From: Geomonas sp. RF6
Lineage (GTDB): Bacteria > Desulfobacterota > Desulfuromonadia > Geobacterales > Geobacteraceae
Direction: 5' to 3'
Assembly: GCF_021044625.1 (NCBI RefSeq)
Contig: NZ_CP087999.1
Location: 3,555,001-3,619,000 of the forward strand
Length of the DNA stretch: 64,000 nucleotides
A model generated the notes under the pieces. That model was not told where the DNA came from. It did no database searches and was given only the letters and a program-made list of their open reading frames with translations. Below, in pieces: positions 56,639 to 64,000 of the stretch. A program made the translations under genes and the position numbers. How positions within the stretch are numbered: the stretch's first letter is position 1; each line of letters starts with the position of its first letter.

Positions 56639-57438
56639 GTCTGCTGGAGATAAAGGGTCTCACCGTCTCCTACGGCGCCATAAAGGCGCTGCAGGGGATC
56701 GACCTGACGATCGAGGAAGGGGAGATCGTCTCCCTTTTGGGAGCAAACGGGGCGGGGAAGACCACCGCGCTGCGGGCTGTTTCACGCCTTCTCCCCATAG
56801 AACGGGGGGACATCCTCTTTCAGGGGAAGAGCATCGCCGCGGTGCCTGTCCACTCAATCGTCTCTCTCGGCATCGCCCACGTCCCCGAAGGGAGGGGCAT
56901 CTTCCCGAGCCTTACCGTGCTGGAAAACCTGAAGCTGGCGACCTGGACCTGCAAGGAGAAGAGCAGGATTCCCGATCTGCGCCGGGAGGTGTTCCGGTTG
57001 TTTCCGCGGCTGGAGGAGCGCAAGTCCCAGCTTGCCGGCACCCTGAGCGGCGGCGAGCAACAGATGCTTGCACTTGGCCGTGCCATGATGACCGACTGCA
57101 AGGTGATGCTTCTGGACGAGCCGTCCATGGGGCTTTCGCCCCTTCTCGTGAAGGAAGTTTTCCGGATCATCAGGGAGATCAACGCGAAGGGAACGACCAT
57201 CCTCCTGGTGGAGCAAAACGCCAACATGGCGCTGAAGATAGCCGATCGCGGCTACGTTCTGGAAACGGGCAGGATCGTTCTGGAAGGAAGTGCAAGGGAT
57301 CTGGCCCACGACCCGCGGGTGAAGGAAGCGTACCTGGGGCATCAGGAAGGAGAGGAAGGGGGCGGCCGCCCGGAAGTAAATGTGCCCCTCTCACCGCCGC
57401 CACTTTCTGCTGGATACAGTGAGAGCACAATTTCTTGA
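56635..57438 (+). CDS. livF: Branched-chain amino acid ABC transporter, ATPase LivF
   Basis: 267 residues. Walker A GANGAGKTT, signature LSGGEQQMLALGRAMM, Walker B VMLLDEPSMGLSP. About 30 residues longer than usual: after the normal end (VKEAYLGHQ) there is a Gly/Pro/Ser-rich tail (EGEEGGGRPEV, PLSPPPLSAGYSES) with no domain. Last gene of the liv operon; ATGA overlap with livG. A terminator follows. Confidence 0.95.
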   Translation: MSLLEIKGLTVSYGAIKALQGIDLTIEEGEIVSLLGANGAGKTTALRAVSRLLPIERGDILFQGKSIAAVPVHSIVSLGIAHVPEGRGIFPSLTVLENLKLATWTCKEKSRIPDLRREVFRLFPRLEERKSQLAGTLSGGEQQMLALGRAMMTDCKVMLLDEPSMGLSPLLVKEVFRIIREINAKGTTILLVEQNANMALKIADRGYVLETGRIVLEGSARDLAHDPRVKEAYLGHQEGEEGGGRPEVNVPLSPPPLSAGYSESTIS

Positions 57439-57470
57439 TGAAGCTCATAAAGGGGCACCTGAAAAGAAAC

Positions 57471-57504
57471 GCCGGATGGTTTTGCCGCCACCCGGCTTTT
57501 TTTT
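57471..57504 (+). terminator. Terminator of the liv operon
   Basis: GCCGG(A)TGG (57471-57479) pairs with CCA(C)CCGGC (57488-57496), followed by T8. The first transposase-type repeat starts right at its end. Confidence 0.8.
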
Positions 57505-58737
57505 GACCCTGGGGTCAGGCTTTGCATTTGGGGATTTGAACGCGACTTAACCAGGGTCAGGCTTTGCATTTGGTGATTTGGGAGCAGATCTCTGCTTTCT
57601 CCGTGAGAACGGTACTGTCGGCCTTAGTCTTAGCCTGCGTTTCTAGTCGCTGTGCTGCAGCGCTGAGAGTCGAGACATCCCTTCCTGTGAAGCGTGCAAG
57701 TTCCGTCAGCGTGCACGACGGCAGGTCCTGAACAATCCACGCCGCCATTCCCCTCGCACGCGAAGAGACCCTGTTCTTCCCTCGCTGCGCAAGCACGCCA
57801 GGCTCAATGTTGAGCCGAGTGCAGACTGCGGAGATGACATCTCCAACCGAGATTTTTGGGGACTCGCCAATGCCTGCTTGCCTCGGCAGGTGCCGAACGA
57901 ACTCCTTCCCCGCAAGGATTCTACGGTCGTCATTGCCCTCCCCATGGAAGTCGCTCCTTCTTCCCTCACTGGTGCCGGCTTCCACAAACCGCTTGTACGC
58001 CTCAGTTGCTACCTCTCGGTCTTTTGAAAATTGACTGAGCACGTGATCCGTAGACAGCCACGGAATTACCGCCTCCTGCGAATAGGCCGCATGGCCACTC
58101 CAACGGTACTCCGAAGGCGAGGGCGCTATTCCCGCTCGTACGGGATTGAGGTGGACGTAACGTACAAGTTCAAGAAGATAGCAATCTGCATCCACGAGAA
58201 TAGCCTTGTATCTGCCCTGGAAGATATGGCCGACGCGTGTGTGGCGCCAATTAACCCATTGGGTATAGCGAAACGAGAGGTTATGGATGATGCGGGAGAG
58301 GGTGATGCGTCCTACCTGCATGACCAGATGGAGGTGATTGGGCATGAGGCAGAATGCGTGAATTGTGTGCTGAAAACGATCAATTCCCTCCTGCAGGAGG
58401 AGGCACAACCTTAATCGGTCCTCCTCCGCAAAAAAAATATCTGCTCTGCAATTGCCGCGGAGGATGACGTGATAAAATGCGCCGGGGTAATGGATGCGAG
58501 CTTTGCGGGCCATAAAGGATCCATTGGGTCCAGCTGTAGTTAGCGTTGATGTTACGAAACTGTAACTCCGGAATCCAGATATGCAAAGCCTCCCGCCCCG
58601 ACTCCTCCGAGATCAAATGCCCAAATGCAAGGCCTGACCCCAGCAGAGCCATAAAACGCGAAGCCTGACCCCACCGATGCTGATGGCCCCAATCATGTGA
58701 CCCGCATCTCAAATGCCCAAATGCAAAGCCTGACCCC
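57504..58737 (-). mobile_element. RAYT unit: REP-type transposase between inverted pairs of its repeat
   Basis: Two direct copies of GGGTCAGGCTTTGCATTTGG plus K-GATTTG lie at 57511-57538 and 57554-57580, the second covering the end of the transposase gene. Two copies in the opposite orientation lie at 58614-58641 and 58710-58737, with a short piece at 58658-58673. The left copy is preceded by TGACCC, giving TGACCCTGGGGTCA. Confidence 0.85.
57557..58513 (-). CDS. REP-associated tyrosine transposase (RAYT)
   Basis: 318 residues. N-terminal Y1/HUH nuclease domain: MARKARIHYPGAFYHVILRG opening, HLHLV metal-binding His pair near residue 58-62 (MPNHLHLVMQ), and the catalytic-Tyr helix in RYVHLNPVRAGI. 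The C-terminal ~130 residues contain a DnaA/HTH-like segment (SVGDVISAVCTRLNIEPGVLAQRGK, LTELARFTGRDVSTLS) that could bind the repeats. The final residues (SQITKCKA) are encoded by the flanking repeat itself. RAYTs move or maintain REP-like sequences in bacteria; activity here is unproven but the gene looks intact. Confidence 0.92.
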   Translation of the reverse strand: MARKARIHYPGAFYHVILRGNCRADIFFAEEDRLRLCLLLQEGIDRFQHTIHAFCLMPNHLHLVMQVGRITLSRIIHNLSFRYTQWVNWRHTRVGHIFQGRYKAILVDADCYLLELVRYVHLNPVRAGIAPSPSEYRWSGHAAYSQEAVIPWLSTDHVLSQFSKDREVATEAYKRFVEAGTSEGRRSDFHGEGNDDRRILAGKEFVRHLPRQAGIGESPKISVGDVISAVCTRLNIEPGVLAQRGKNRVSSRARGMAAWIVQDLPSCTLTELARFTGRDVSTLSAAAQRLETQAKTKADSTVLTEKAEICSQITKCKA

Positions 58738-58770
58738 AGCAGAGGCAGTGCTGGTAGGTGGATTCTATTC

Positions 58771-59860
58771 TTAATTGCACCAGTTGATGTAAAAGCAGGA
58801 CATGACAGGCAAATCTGGTAGTGTGTGAAGCGCGACCAACACATACCCCAGGAGGAGCCCGCCATGTCCCACACGCATCTTACAGAAAATGAGCGATATG
58901 TCATCAGCCATTTGAAGGTGGCGAAATTTAGCCTTCGCGAAATCGGCCGTAGGCTTGGACGCCATCACACAAGCATCATGCGCGAGATTGCGCGCAACGG
59001 CCCGACATACCCCGATGGAGTTTACTGGTACACCTTCACGCATGGCACTGCGCTTAAACGTCGTCACCAGCCCAGGTCTTTCCGGCGGCAGGACAACGCC
59101 GATCTGGTCGCTTACGTTGAAGAGAAATTGATGCTGGATTGGCCACCTGAAGCCATTGCCGCCAGGCTCAAAATGGATTTCCCAATGGACCGGGCGATGC
59201 GCATCAGTCATGAAACCATCTACCGCTGGATTTACCTAGACGCCAGAGAAGGTGGCGAGCTTCACAAGCATCTTCGCCGTCGGAGGCGGAATCGCCGTAG
59301 GCAAACGCGCTACTGCGCAGGACGGCGGTTCATTCCGGGTCGAGTCTCAATTAAGGAGAGGCCGGCAGTAGTTGGTACCAGAGAACGATTTGGGGACTGG
59401 GAAGGCGACACGCTGCACGGTGCGAAAGGCGCAGGAAACCTTGCCACGTACGTTGAGCGCAAGAGCCGCTTTTTACTTGCCGCAAGACTCGCAGACAGAA
59501 GGGCCGCAACCATGACGGATCATAGCGCGAGGTGCTTCAGCCCTCTGCCCGAGATCCTCTGCCAGACAGTAACCGTTGATAACGGTAGTGAGTTTGCGGA
59601 ATTCAAAGATCTGGAAACTAAGACAGGGCTTACCGTGTATTTCGCGGATCCTTATGCGTCTTGGCAGCGTGGCACCAATGAGAACACAAACGGCATCTTG
59701 CGGCACTACTTTCCGAAGGGGTTCGACTTCAGGACCCTATCAGAGGAAGAAATTCAGCAGGTCGTGAAACAGGTCAACGATCGACCACGAAAGTGCCTCG
59801 GCTACCGGACTCCTGCGGAAGTTCTGCGTGCATCATTCGGTGGTGCATTTACAACTTGAA
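58771..59860 (+). mobile_element. IS30-family insertion sequence
   Basis: Left end near TTAATTGCACCAGTTGATG (58771-58789). The right end is the inverted counterpart CATTCGGTGGTGCATTTAC (about 59834-59852), sharing TGCACCA and the following GATG/GAATG. Exact tips and target duplication could not be fixed. It begins 33 bp after the last RAYT repeat. Confidence 0.7.
58864..59859 (+). CDS. IS30-family transposase
   Basis: 331 residues. N-terminal IS30-type HTH (HLTENERYVISHLKVAKFSLREIGRRLGRHHTSIMREI), then a DDE integrase core: first Asp near 180 (FGDWEGDTLHGA), second near 236 (VTVDNGSEFAEF), Glu near 272 (QRGTNENTNG). The C-terminal NDRPRKCLGYRTPAEVL is the family closing motif. Start at 58864 with AGGAGGAG upstream. 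The frame is intact, so the element may be active. Confidence 0.95.
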   Translation: MSHTHLTENERYVISHLKVAKFSLREIGRRLGRHHTSIMREIARNGPTYPDGVYWYTFTHGTALKRRHQPRSFRRQDNADLVAYVEEKLMLDWPPEAIAARLKMDFPMDRAMRISHETIYRWIYLDAREGGELHKHLRRRRRNRRRQTRYCAGRRFIPGRVSIKERPAVVGTRERFGDWEGDTLHGAKGAGNLATYVERKSRFLLAARLADRRAATMTDHSARCFSPLPEILCQTVTVDNGSEFAEFKDLETKTGLTVYFADPYASWQRGTNENTNGILRHYFPKGFDFRTLSEEEIQQVVKQVNDRPRKCLGYRTPAEVLRASFGGAFTT

Positions 59861-60035
59861 TTCACCGTATTGACCTGTTGGGAAAGGTGTAATATCCTCC
59901 TCAGAATCTTTACAGGGCACCAAAAGGTTGCTCTAGCTTAAGGAAATGTCGCTGCCTCAATACATTTCGGAAACTCCACTACTCGCGGCTGATCAAGTAC
60001 CATCTGTTTGTCTTATTATCCAGGAGGGGCTGCTT

Positions 60036-60356
60036 ATGTCATTATCACTGCCTGAAAGGGATTGGAAGTACCTGCGGAATCTGCGGGAAACGCTTCTTGC
60101 CACTCTTTACCGACGAATCAACGAATCGGCTGCACAGATTTTGGCGTCTGCAACTCTGTCTGAACATGAGAAATATGTGAAGCTGTACAAACACATGGAA
60201 GATTCGGACCGGGTGGTGGCGGATTGCTTTGACGACTGGCGGCGCTCCAACCTTTTGATCAAACTGTTACTTCTCCGCCAGCATAAGCTGCTTTCGGAGG
60301 AGCAACTAAGCGGTTTGTCCGGTGAGGTTCGCGCCCGCCTCCAACTCCTACCCTAG
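60036..60356 (+). CDS. Conserved-looking 106-residue protein, unknown function
   Basis: A helical, charged protein starting MSLSLPERDWKYLRNLRETLLATLYRRINE, with DSDRVVADCFDDWRRSNLLIKLLLLRQH in the second half. No signal peptide, membrane segment or known motif. ATG 60036 has CAGGAGGGG upstream; a reading from 59946 adds 30 residues without support. The composition and strong ribosome-binding site argue that it is real. It lies between the IS30 element and the glycosyltransferase gene. Confidence 0.65.
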   Translation: MSLSLPERDWKYLRNLRETLLATLYRRINESAAQILASATLSEHEKYVKLYKHMEDSDRVVADCFDDWRRSNLLIKLLLLRQHKLLSEEQLSGLSGEVRARLQLLP

Positions 60357-60565
60357 CCGCAACTCGAGGCGGTGGGGGAGATTCAGCCTTGTCACCGCCT
60401 TCCATTTCGCCTGGAGAAACTGGTACATCCATCCTCCGTCTGCCGATCCGGAGGATCTCTCGTCCAATGCCGGATTCCGGCGACCACCATTTGATCTTGG
60501 TAGTACAGGTACCTTGCTGGCGGCTTCGTCGCGTCACCTCGGACCGCCTGCAGTCAAGGATTTCC

Positions 60566-61693
60566 ATGAAGCACGAGTTCAGTGAAAGAATGGCCAAGAG
60601 AAGGAGAAAGCTGGTGCGCCTCGTCTCTCGCGCGCTGCTGGGGCCGATTGTGGGGAAGATGCCGAAATCGAGCATCGAGTCGCTGGAGAAGCTCTCCTAC
60701 CTGCCGAAGATCGAGAGGCACATACAGGACATCATTCCGGTGGCGGATGCCCAGATTGTCAGGCACGAGATCGACGCACCCTTTCCACCCTTCCTGCGAA
60801 CGGAGGCGGCTTTCGGAAAGCGTAACCTGTATGTGCTGAACGATGCCGTCGTATCACCGCACTCGGGAATGGTGTGGATCGAGAAGAGGATAGTGGAGGA
60901 GAGCGTCGGTTCCCTGCGCCGCATCATGGACTGGGGGGACATCCTGCATGAGCCGCTCCTGCCGGTGAGAAAGCTGCACGTGCGGGAACCGGTCGTCGTT
61001 TGCCATCCCGCCAGCTACTACCACTGGCTCCTGGAGGTTCTGCCGAACCTTCTCTTTGCCATCTCCAGATTTCCGGACGTAAAGATCGTGGTGCCGGAAA
61101 AGGTTCCGGGCTATATTGCGGAGGGCTTGGCTACCGCCCTTGGGGCCAATGCAAGTGATCGCTTTATTACCTGTCCAAGCCCCGTGAGGGTGGCGACACT
61201 CGTGATGCCGCAGTATCACACGGTGCCGGAATTCACCCATCCCGACGTGATGGATCTCCTGAAGTCGGAGGTGAAGTCGAAGGTAATGGGGGAGGGGGGT
61301 ACAAACGTTGCGCGGCACCCCGACGTCGGGGAGAACCTCTATGTATCGCGGCGAAGAAGCAGAAGGCGGCGCCTGGCTGGCGAGGACCTTCTCGAGGGGA
61401 AGCTGCGCGACCTCGGCTTTACCGTGTTGCACTGCGAGGAGCTCTCCTTCGCCGAGCAGGTACACGCTTTTCACCGCGCGAAAACTGTGGTCGCGACGCA
61501 CGGCGCGGGGTTGAGCAATCTGGTCTGGTCCGAGGCCCCCTGCAGGGTCGTCGAGATCTTCCCGAAGAACTACATCCTCGACTGCTTCTCCTGGCTTAGC
61601 TTCAGCCTCGGTTTCGACTACCGCTACGTCATCTGCAGCACCGGCCACAAACTCGATCAGCAGGCGATTGCCGCAGTACTGCAACAGATCTGA
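60566..61693 (+). CDS. GT61-type glycosyltransferase (DUF563)
   Basis: 375 residues. The family is recognised by VCHPASYYHWLLEVLPNLLF (the YxHW motif), YVSRRRSRRRR before the acceptor region, the LEELSF-like CEELSFAEQVHAFHRAKTVVATHGAGLSNLVW block, and VVEIFPKNY. Such enzymes transfer sugars in capsule, LPS or exopolysaccharide assembly, on the cytosolic face of the membrane. Start at 60566 with AAGGA upstream. It is isolated from the export genes at 18.8-23.8 kb; proximity to the IS30 element suggests a rearranged locus. Confidence 0.82.
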   Translation: MKHEFSERMAKRRRKLVRLVSRALLGPIVGKMPKSSIESLEKLSYLPKIERHIQDIIPVADAQIVRHEIDAPFPPFLRTEAAFGKRNLYVLNDAVVSPHSGMVWIEKRIVEESVGSLRRIMDWGDILHEPLLPVRKLHVREPVVVCHPASYYHWLLEVLPNLLFAISRFPDVKIVVPEKVPGYIAEGLATALGANASDRFITCPSPVRVATLVMPQYHTVPEFTHPDVMDLLKSEVKSKVMGEGGTNVARHPDVGENLYVSRRRSRRRRLAGEDLLEGKLRDLGFTVLHCEELSFAEQVHAFHRAKTVVATHGAGLSNLVWSEAPCRVVEIFPKNYILDCFSWLSFSLGFDYRYVICSTGHKLDQQAIAAVLQQI

Positions 61694-62441
61694 TCGTGGG
61701 GGATATAGAGGTCCCCCATTCTCCGCCCCCCCGTCGCAACAGACTGCACTTTGTGCCGCAGGTGGCGCACAGGTGTTCCATCAGTACACTTTATGCCTCC
61801 TCCAGGAAAAACTTTAGTCCCTTTCTTTCATCCTTTCTCACAGTATCGCTTCTCCACATTGCGGCGCAACCTGTAGACTTATCAATGTTTTAGCGTGCGG
61901 AATGCATCTTTATCCTCTACTTCGATACTGTATACCTTTTTAGGCTCTCCGGCGGCACGGTCGCTGCTTCATTAAGAGGGTCGGTTGTCCGGCACCAAAT
62001 TTCCCGCGGTGGAAGGGCGCTTTGGCGTCCGCTTCACCGCCTCGAATCTTGACAGCGTAGGGACGCGAAGCGTCTCGCATTGCATGTTGAAGCAACACCG
62101 AGCAGGACCAGTCGAGGCCGATTCGACCCTTGCTCACCTCCTGTTGGCCTTCCGTTTAAGCCGGCGCTTCGCGCCCTTACGGTGCCAAGATTCGGACCCA
62201 TTCTCCCAGCCAGCGCCTCAACTCTCCCTGCCTCACCCGATTTCCCCCAGCCAAAGCATTCCCCCAAATTCCTGTAGCGTAAATAACTCCTTCTCGTCGT
62301 TCGTGCACTCCTGCGTTTCCACAGGCCATCCCTCTCCGTTACAGATCCCCCCGTAGCGGCGGACGCGCACGCTTTACGCTATCCTAAAGGTGTGGCTTCA
62401 CATCTGAAGTGATACGGAAGGCGAAACCGGGGAGATCGCAA
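61694..62441. other. 748-bp gap without a recognised gene
   Basis: Open frames here (for example on + near 61985-62356) have low-complexity, Ser/Pro/His-rich products and no ribosome-binding site. A GACGCGAAGCGTC palindrome lies at about 62060. I see no repeat family, RNA gene or clear promoter. Confidence 0.4.
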
Positions 62442-63980
62442 ATGGACGATAAAACTGGAGGAACAGCTTCGATATGGATGACGGTGGAGGTGCCGACCTA
62501 TGCTCCGCTTCGCGCCGATACTCATGCAGATGTTTGCATAGTCGGCGCCGGCATAGCTGGTCTCACAACTGCCTATCTTCTGGCGCGGGAAGGGAAATCG
62601 GTGGTGGTGCTCGATGACGGCCCTATCGGTTCCGGGATGACCGCGCGAACCACGGCCCACCTCTCCTGCGCCATCGACGACCGCTACTATGAGATCGAGC
62701 GGCTGCATGGGCAAAAGGGTGCACACCTTGCCGCCGACAGCCATTGCTCCGCCATCGACAGAATAGAGGCTATCGCGAAGGAAGAGGGGATAGAGTGCGA
62801 CTTCGAGCGGGTGGACGGTTACCTTTTTACACCGCCGGGGGAGCCAAAGGAAGAGCTCGACCGCGAGCTGAAGGCGGCGCACCGGGCGGGGCTTACCGAT
62901 GTGGAGAAGGTCGAGCGGGCCCCCATCGAGTTTTACACCGGGATGGCGCTGCGTTTCCCGAGGCAGGGGCAATTCCACCCCACGAAATACGTGGCCGGCC
63001 TTGCTCGGGCCGTCGAGAGGCGCGGCGGGCGCATCTTCACCGGCAGCCATGCAGCTTCAATTACGGGGGGCTCCCGTGCGCGGGTGGAGACCAGTGACGG
63101 GCGCCTCGTCACTGCCGATGCCATCGTCGTCGCCACGAACACCCCGGTCACCAACCTGGTATCGATGCATACGAAGCAGGCGCCGTACACCACCTATGTC
63201 ATTGCTGCCACTGTGCCGGCTGGAGCCGTTCACAAGGCGCTGTACTGGGACACTCCTGACCCTTACCACTACGTGAGGCTGCAGACGATGCGGAGTGCCG
63301 ATGGCAGCGCAAAAGACCTTCTCATCGTCGGCGGAGAAGATCACAAGACGGGGCAGGCGGAAAATTACCAAGAGCGGCACCAGCGCCTGGAGGCATGGGC
63401 GCGGGAGCGCTTCCCCATCGGGGACGTGGAGTTCCGCTGGTCGGGGCAGGTCATGGAACCGGTGGACGGCATCGCCTTCCTCGGGCGCAATCCTGGGCTC
63501 GATAAAAACATGTACATCGTCACCGGCGATTCCGGAATGGGGATGACTCACGGCACCATCGGCGGCATGCTCATCACCGACCAGATCATGGGGCGGGAGT
63601 CCCCGTGGGAGCCGCTTTACGACCCGTCGCGCAAGAGCCTCAGAGTGAGCGGCATCCTCGAGTTCGTCGGCGAGAACGTCAATGTTGCCGGCCAGTACCT
63701 CTCCGAGTACGTCACCGGCGGGGACGTCGGCTCCCCGGATGAGATCGCGCCGGGGGAGGGCGCTGTCATCGGCCTCGGAGTGACGAAGATGGCAGTATAT
63801 AAGGACGAGCAGGGGAACCTTTACAAGCGATCAGCCCTCTGCGCTCACCTCGGCTGCGTGGTGAAGTGGAACAGCCTGGAGAAGAGCTGGGATTGCCCGT
63901 GCCACGGCTCACGATATGACAGGTTTGGTGAGGTGATAACCGGACCTGCCAACAGAGGACTGGCGCCCGTGAAAGAGTAG
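62442..63980 (+). CDS. FAD-dependent oxidoreductase with C-terminal Rieske domain
   Basis: 512 residues. N-terminal DAO-type FAD fold (ADVCIVGAGIAGLTTAYLLAREG, then SGMTARTTAHLS) and a C-terminal Rieske [2Fe-2S] domain with CAHLGC and CPCHGS ligands, followed by RYDRFGEVITGPA. The combination is a known class of putative amine/glycine-oxidase-like proteins in bacteria; the substrate is unknown. GGGGAG precedes ATG 62442. No partner gene is visible before the window ends. Confidence 0.9.
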   Translation: MDDKTGGTASIWMTVEVPTYAPLRADTHADVCIVGAGIAGLTTAYLLAREGKSVVVLDDGPIGSGMTARTTAHLSCAIDDRYYEIERLHGQKGAHLAADSHCSAIDRIEAIAKEEGIECDFERVDGYLFTPPGEPKEELDRELKAAHRAGLTDVEKVERAPIEFYTGMALRFPRQGQFHPTKYVAGLARAVERRGGRIFTGSHAASITGGSRARVETSDGRLVTADAIVVATNTPVTNLVSMHTKQAPYTTYVIAATVPAGAVHKALYWDTPDPYHYVRLQTMRSADGSAKDLLIVGGEDHKTGQAENYQERHQRLEAWARERFPIGDVEFRWSGQVMEPVDGIAFLGRNPGLDKNMYIVTGDSGMGMTHGTIGGMLITDQIMGRESPWEPLYDPSRKSLRVSGILEFVGENVNVAGQYLSEYVTGGDVGSPDEIAPGEGAVIGLGVTKMAVYKDEQGNLYKRSALCAHLGCVVKWNSLEKSWDCPCHGSRYDRFGEVITGPANRGLAPVKE

Positions 63981-64000
63981 GGGGAAAGCGCCGCAGCCGC

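Noticed and set aside
61985-62356. Possible 123-residue protein in the gap before the Rieske oxidoreductase
   Set aside because: Low-complexity Ser/Pro/His composition, no ribosome-binding site, nothing recognisable.

Overview
The window reads as a chromosomal stretch of a GC-rich deltaproteobacterium of the Geobacterales (Geobacter/Geomonas type). This is inferred from gene content: tandem GAF/sigma-54 regulators, many GGDEF/PAS proteins, a MucR-type zinc-finger protein in a non-alphaproteobacterium, both a type III and a type I glutamine synthetase, an NfnAB-like flavoprotein pair, and GC-rich composite intergenic repeats. No 16S gene is present to confirm it.

Layout. 0-13.4 kb: housekeeping genes on the + strand (end of rpiB, glyA, comEC, a GGDEF response regulator, hisS, dnaE, accA), plus two small minus-strand genes at 2.1-2.8 kb. 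14.1-18.7 kb: a MEDS/PAS histidine kinase, an RluB-type pseudouridine synthase, a MucR-like regulator and tRNA-Gln/tRNA-Glu. 18.8-23.8 kb: a polysaccharide export module (SLBB exporter, Wzz-like chain-length protein, PAP2 phosphatase), followed by a HAD phosphatase and hrpB.

27-33 kb is a nitrogen-assimilation block: type III glutamine synthetase behind a predicted sigma-54 promoter, an M23 peptidase, then glnB-glnA behind a near-consensus sigma-54 promoter followed by a sigma-70-like promoter. It continues with a DUF2019-like protein, ppnP and gluQ. 34.6-36.1 kb: a lipoprotein/thioesterase/nucleotidyltransferase operon and tRNA-Gly. 36.1-38.5 kb is gene-poor and scarred. It holds a degenerate duplication downstream of tRNA-Gly, a small membrane ORF, an ArsR-rhodanese gene, short tandem repeats, a solo transposase-type repeat and a decayed piece of an EAL-domain gene.

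38.5-42.6 kb holds an unusual minus-strand three-gene operon: a small protein of unknown function, a multi-GAF sigma-54 activator and a minimal MreB-like actin. 43-46.7 kb: NfnA/NfnB-like subunits and NADP-type glutamate dehydrogenase. 46.8-51.7 kb: a large protein joining a degenerate KaiC-like domain to a PEP-synthase-type ATP-grasp domain, and a REC-PAS-GGDEF-EAL protein. 52.9-57.4 kb: a complete, tightly overlapped livKHMGF operon. 57.5-59.9 kb is mobile DNA: a REP-type tyrosine transposase (RAYT) flanked by inverted pairs of its own repeat, and an IS30 element. The window closes with a small conserved-looking ORF, a GT61-type glycosyltransferase and an FAD oxidoreductase with a C-terminal Rieske domain.

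Most genes are ordinary. The best candidates for something undescribed are the MreB-like/sigma-54/small-protein operon, the KaiC-like/ATP-grasp fusion, and the repeat families (composite A/B repeats, the 95-nt element C, and RAYT-type repeats) scattered between operons.
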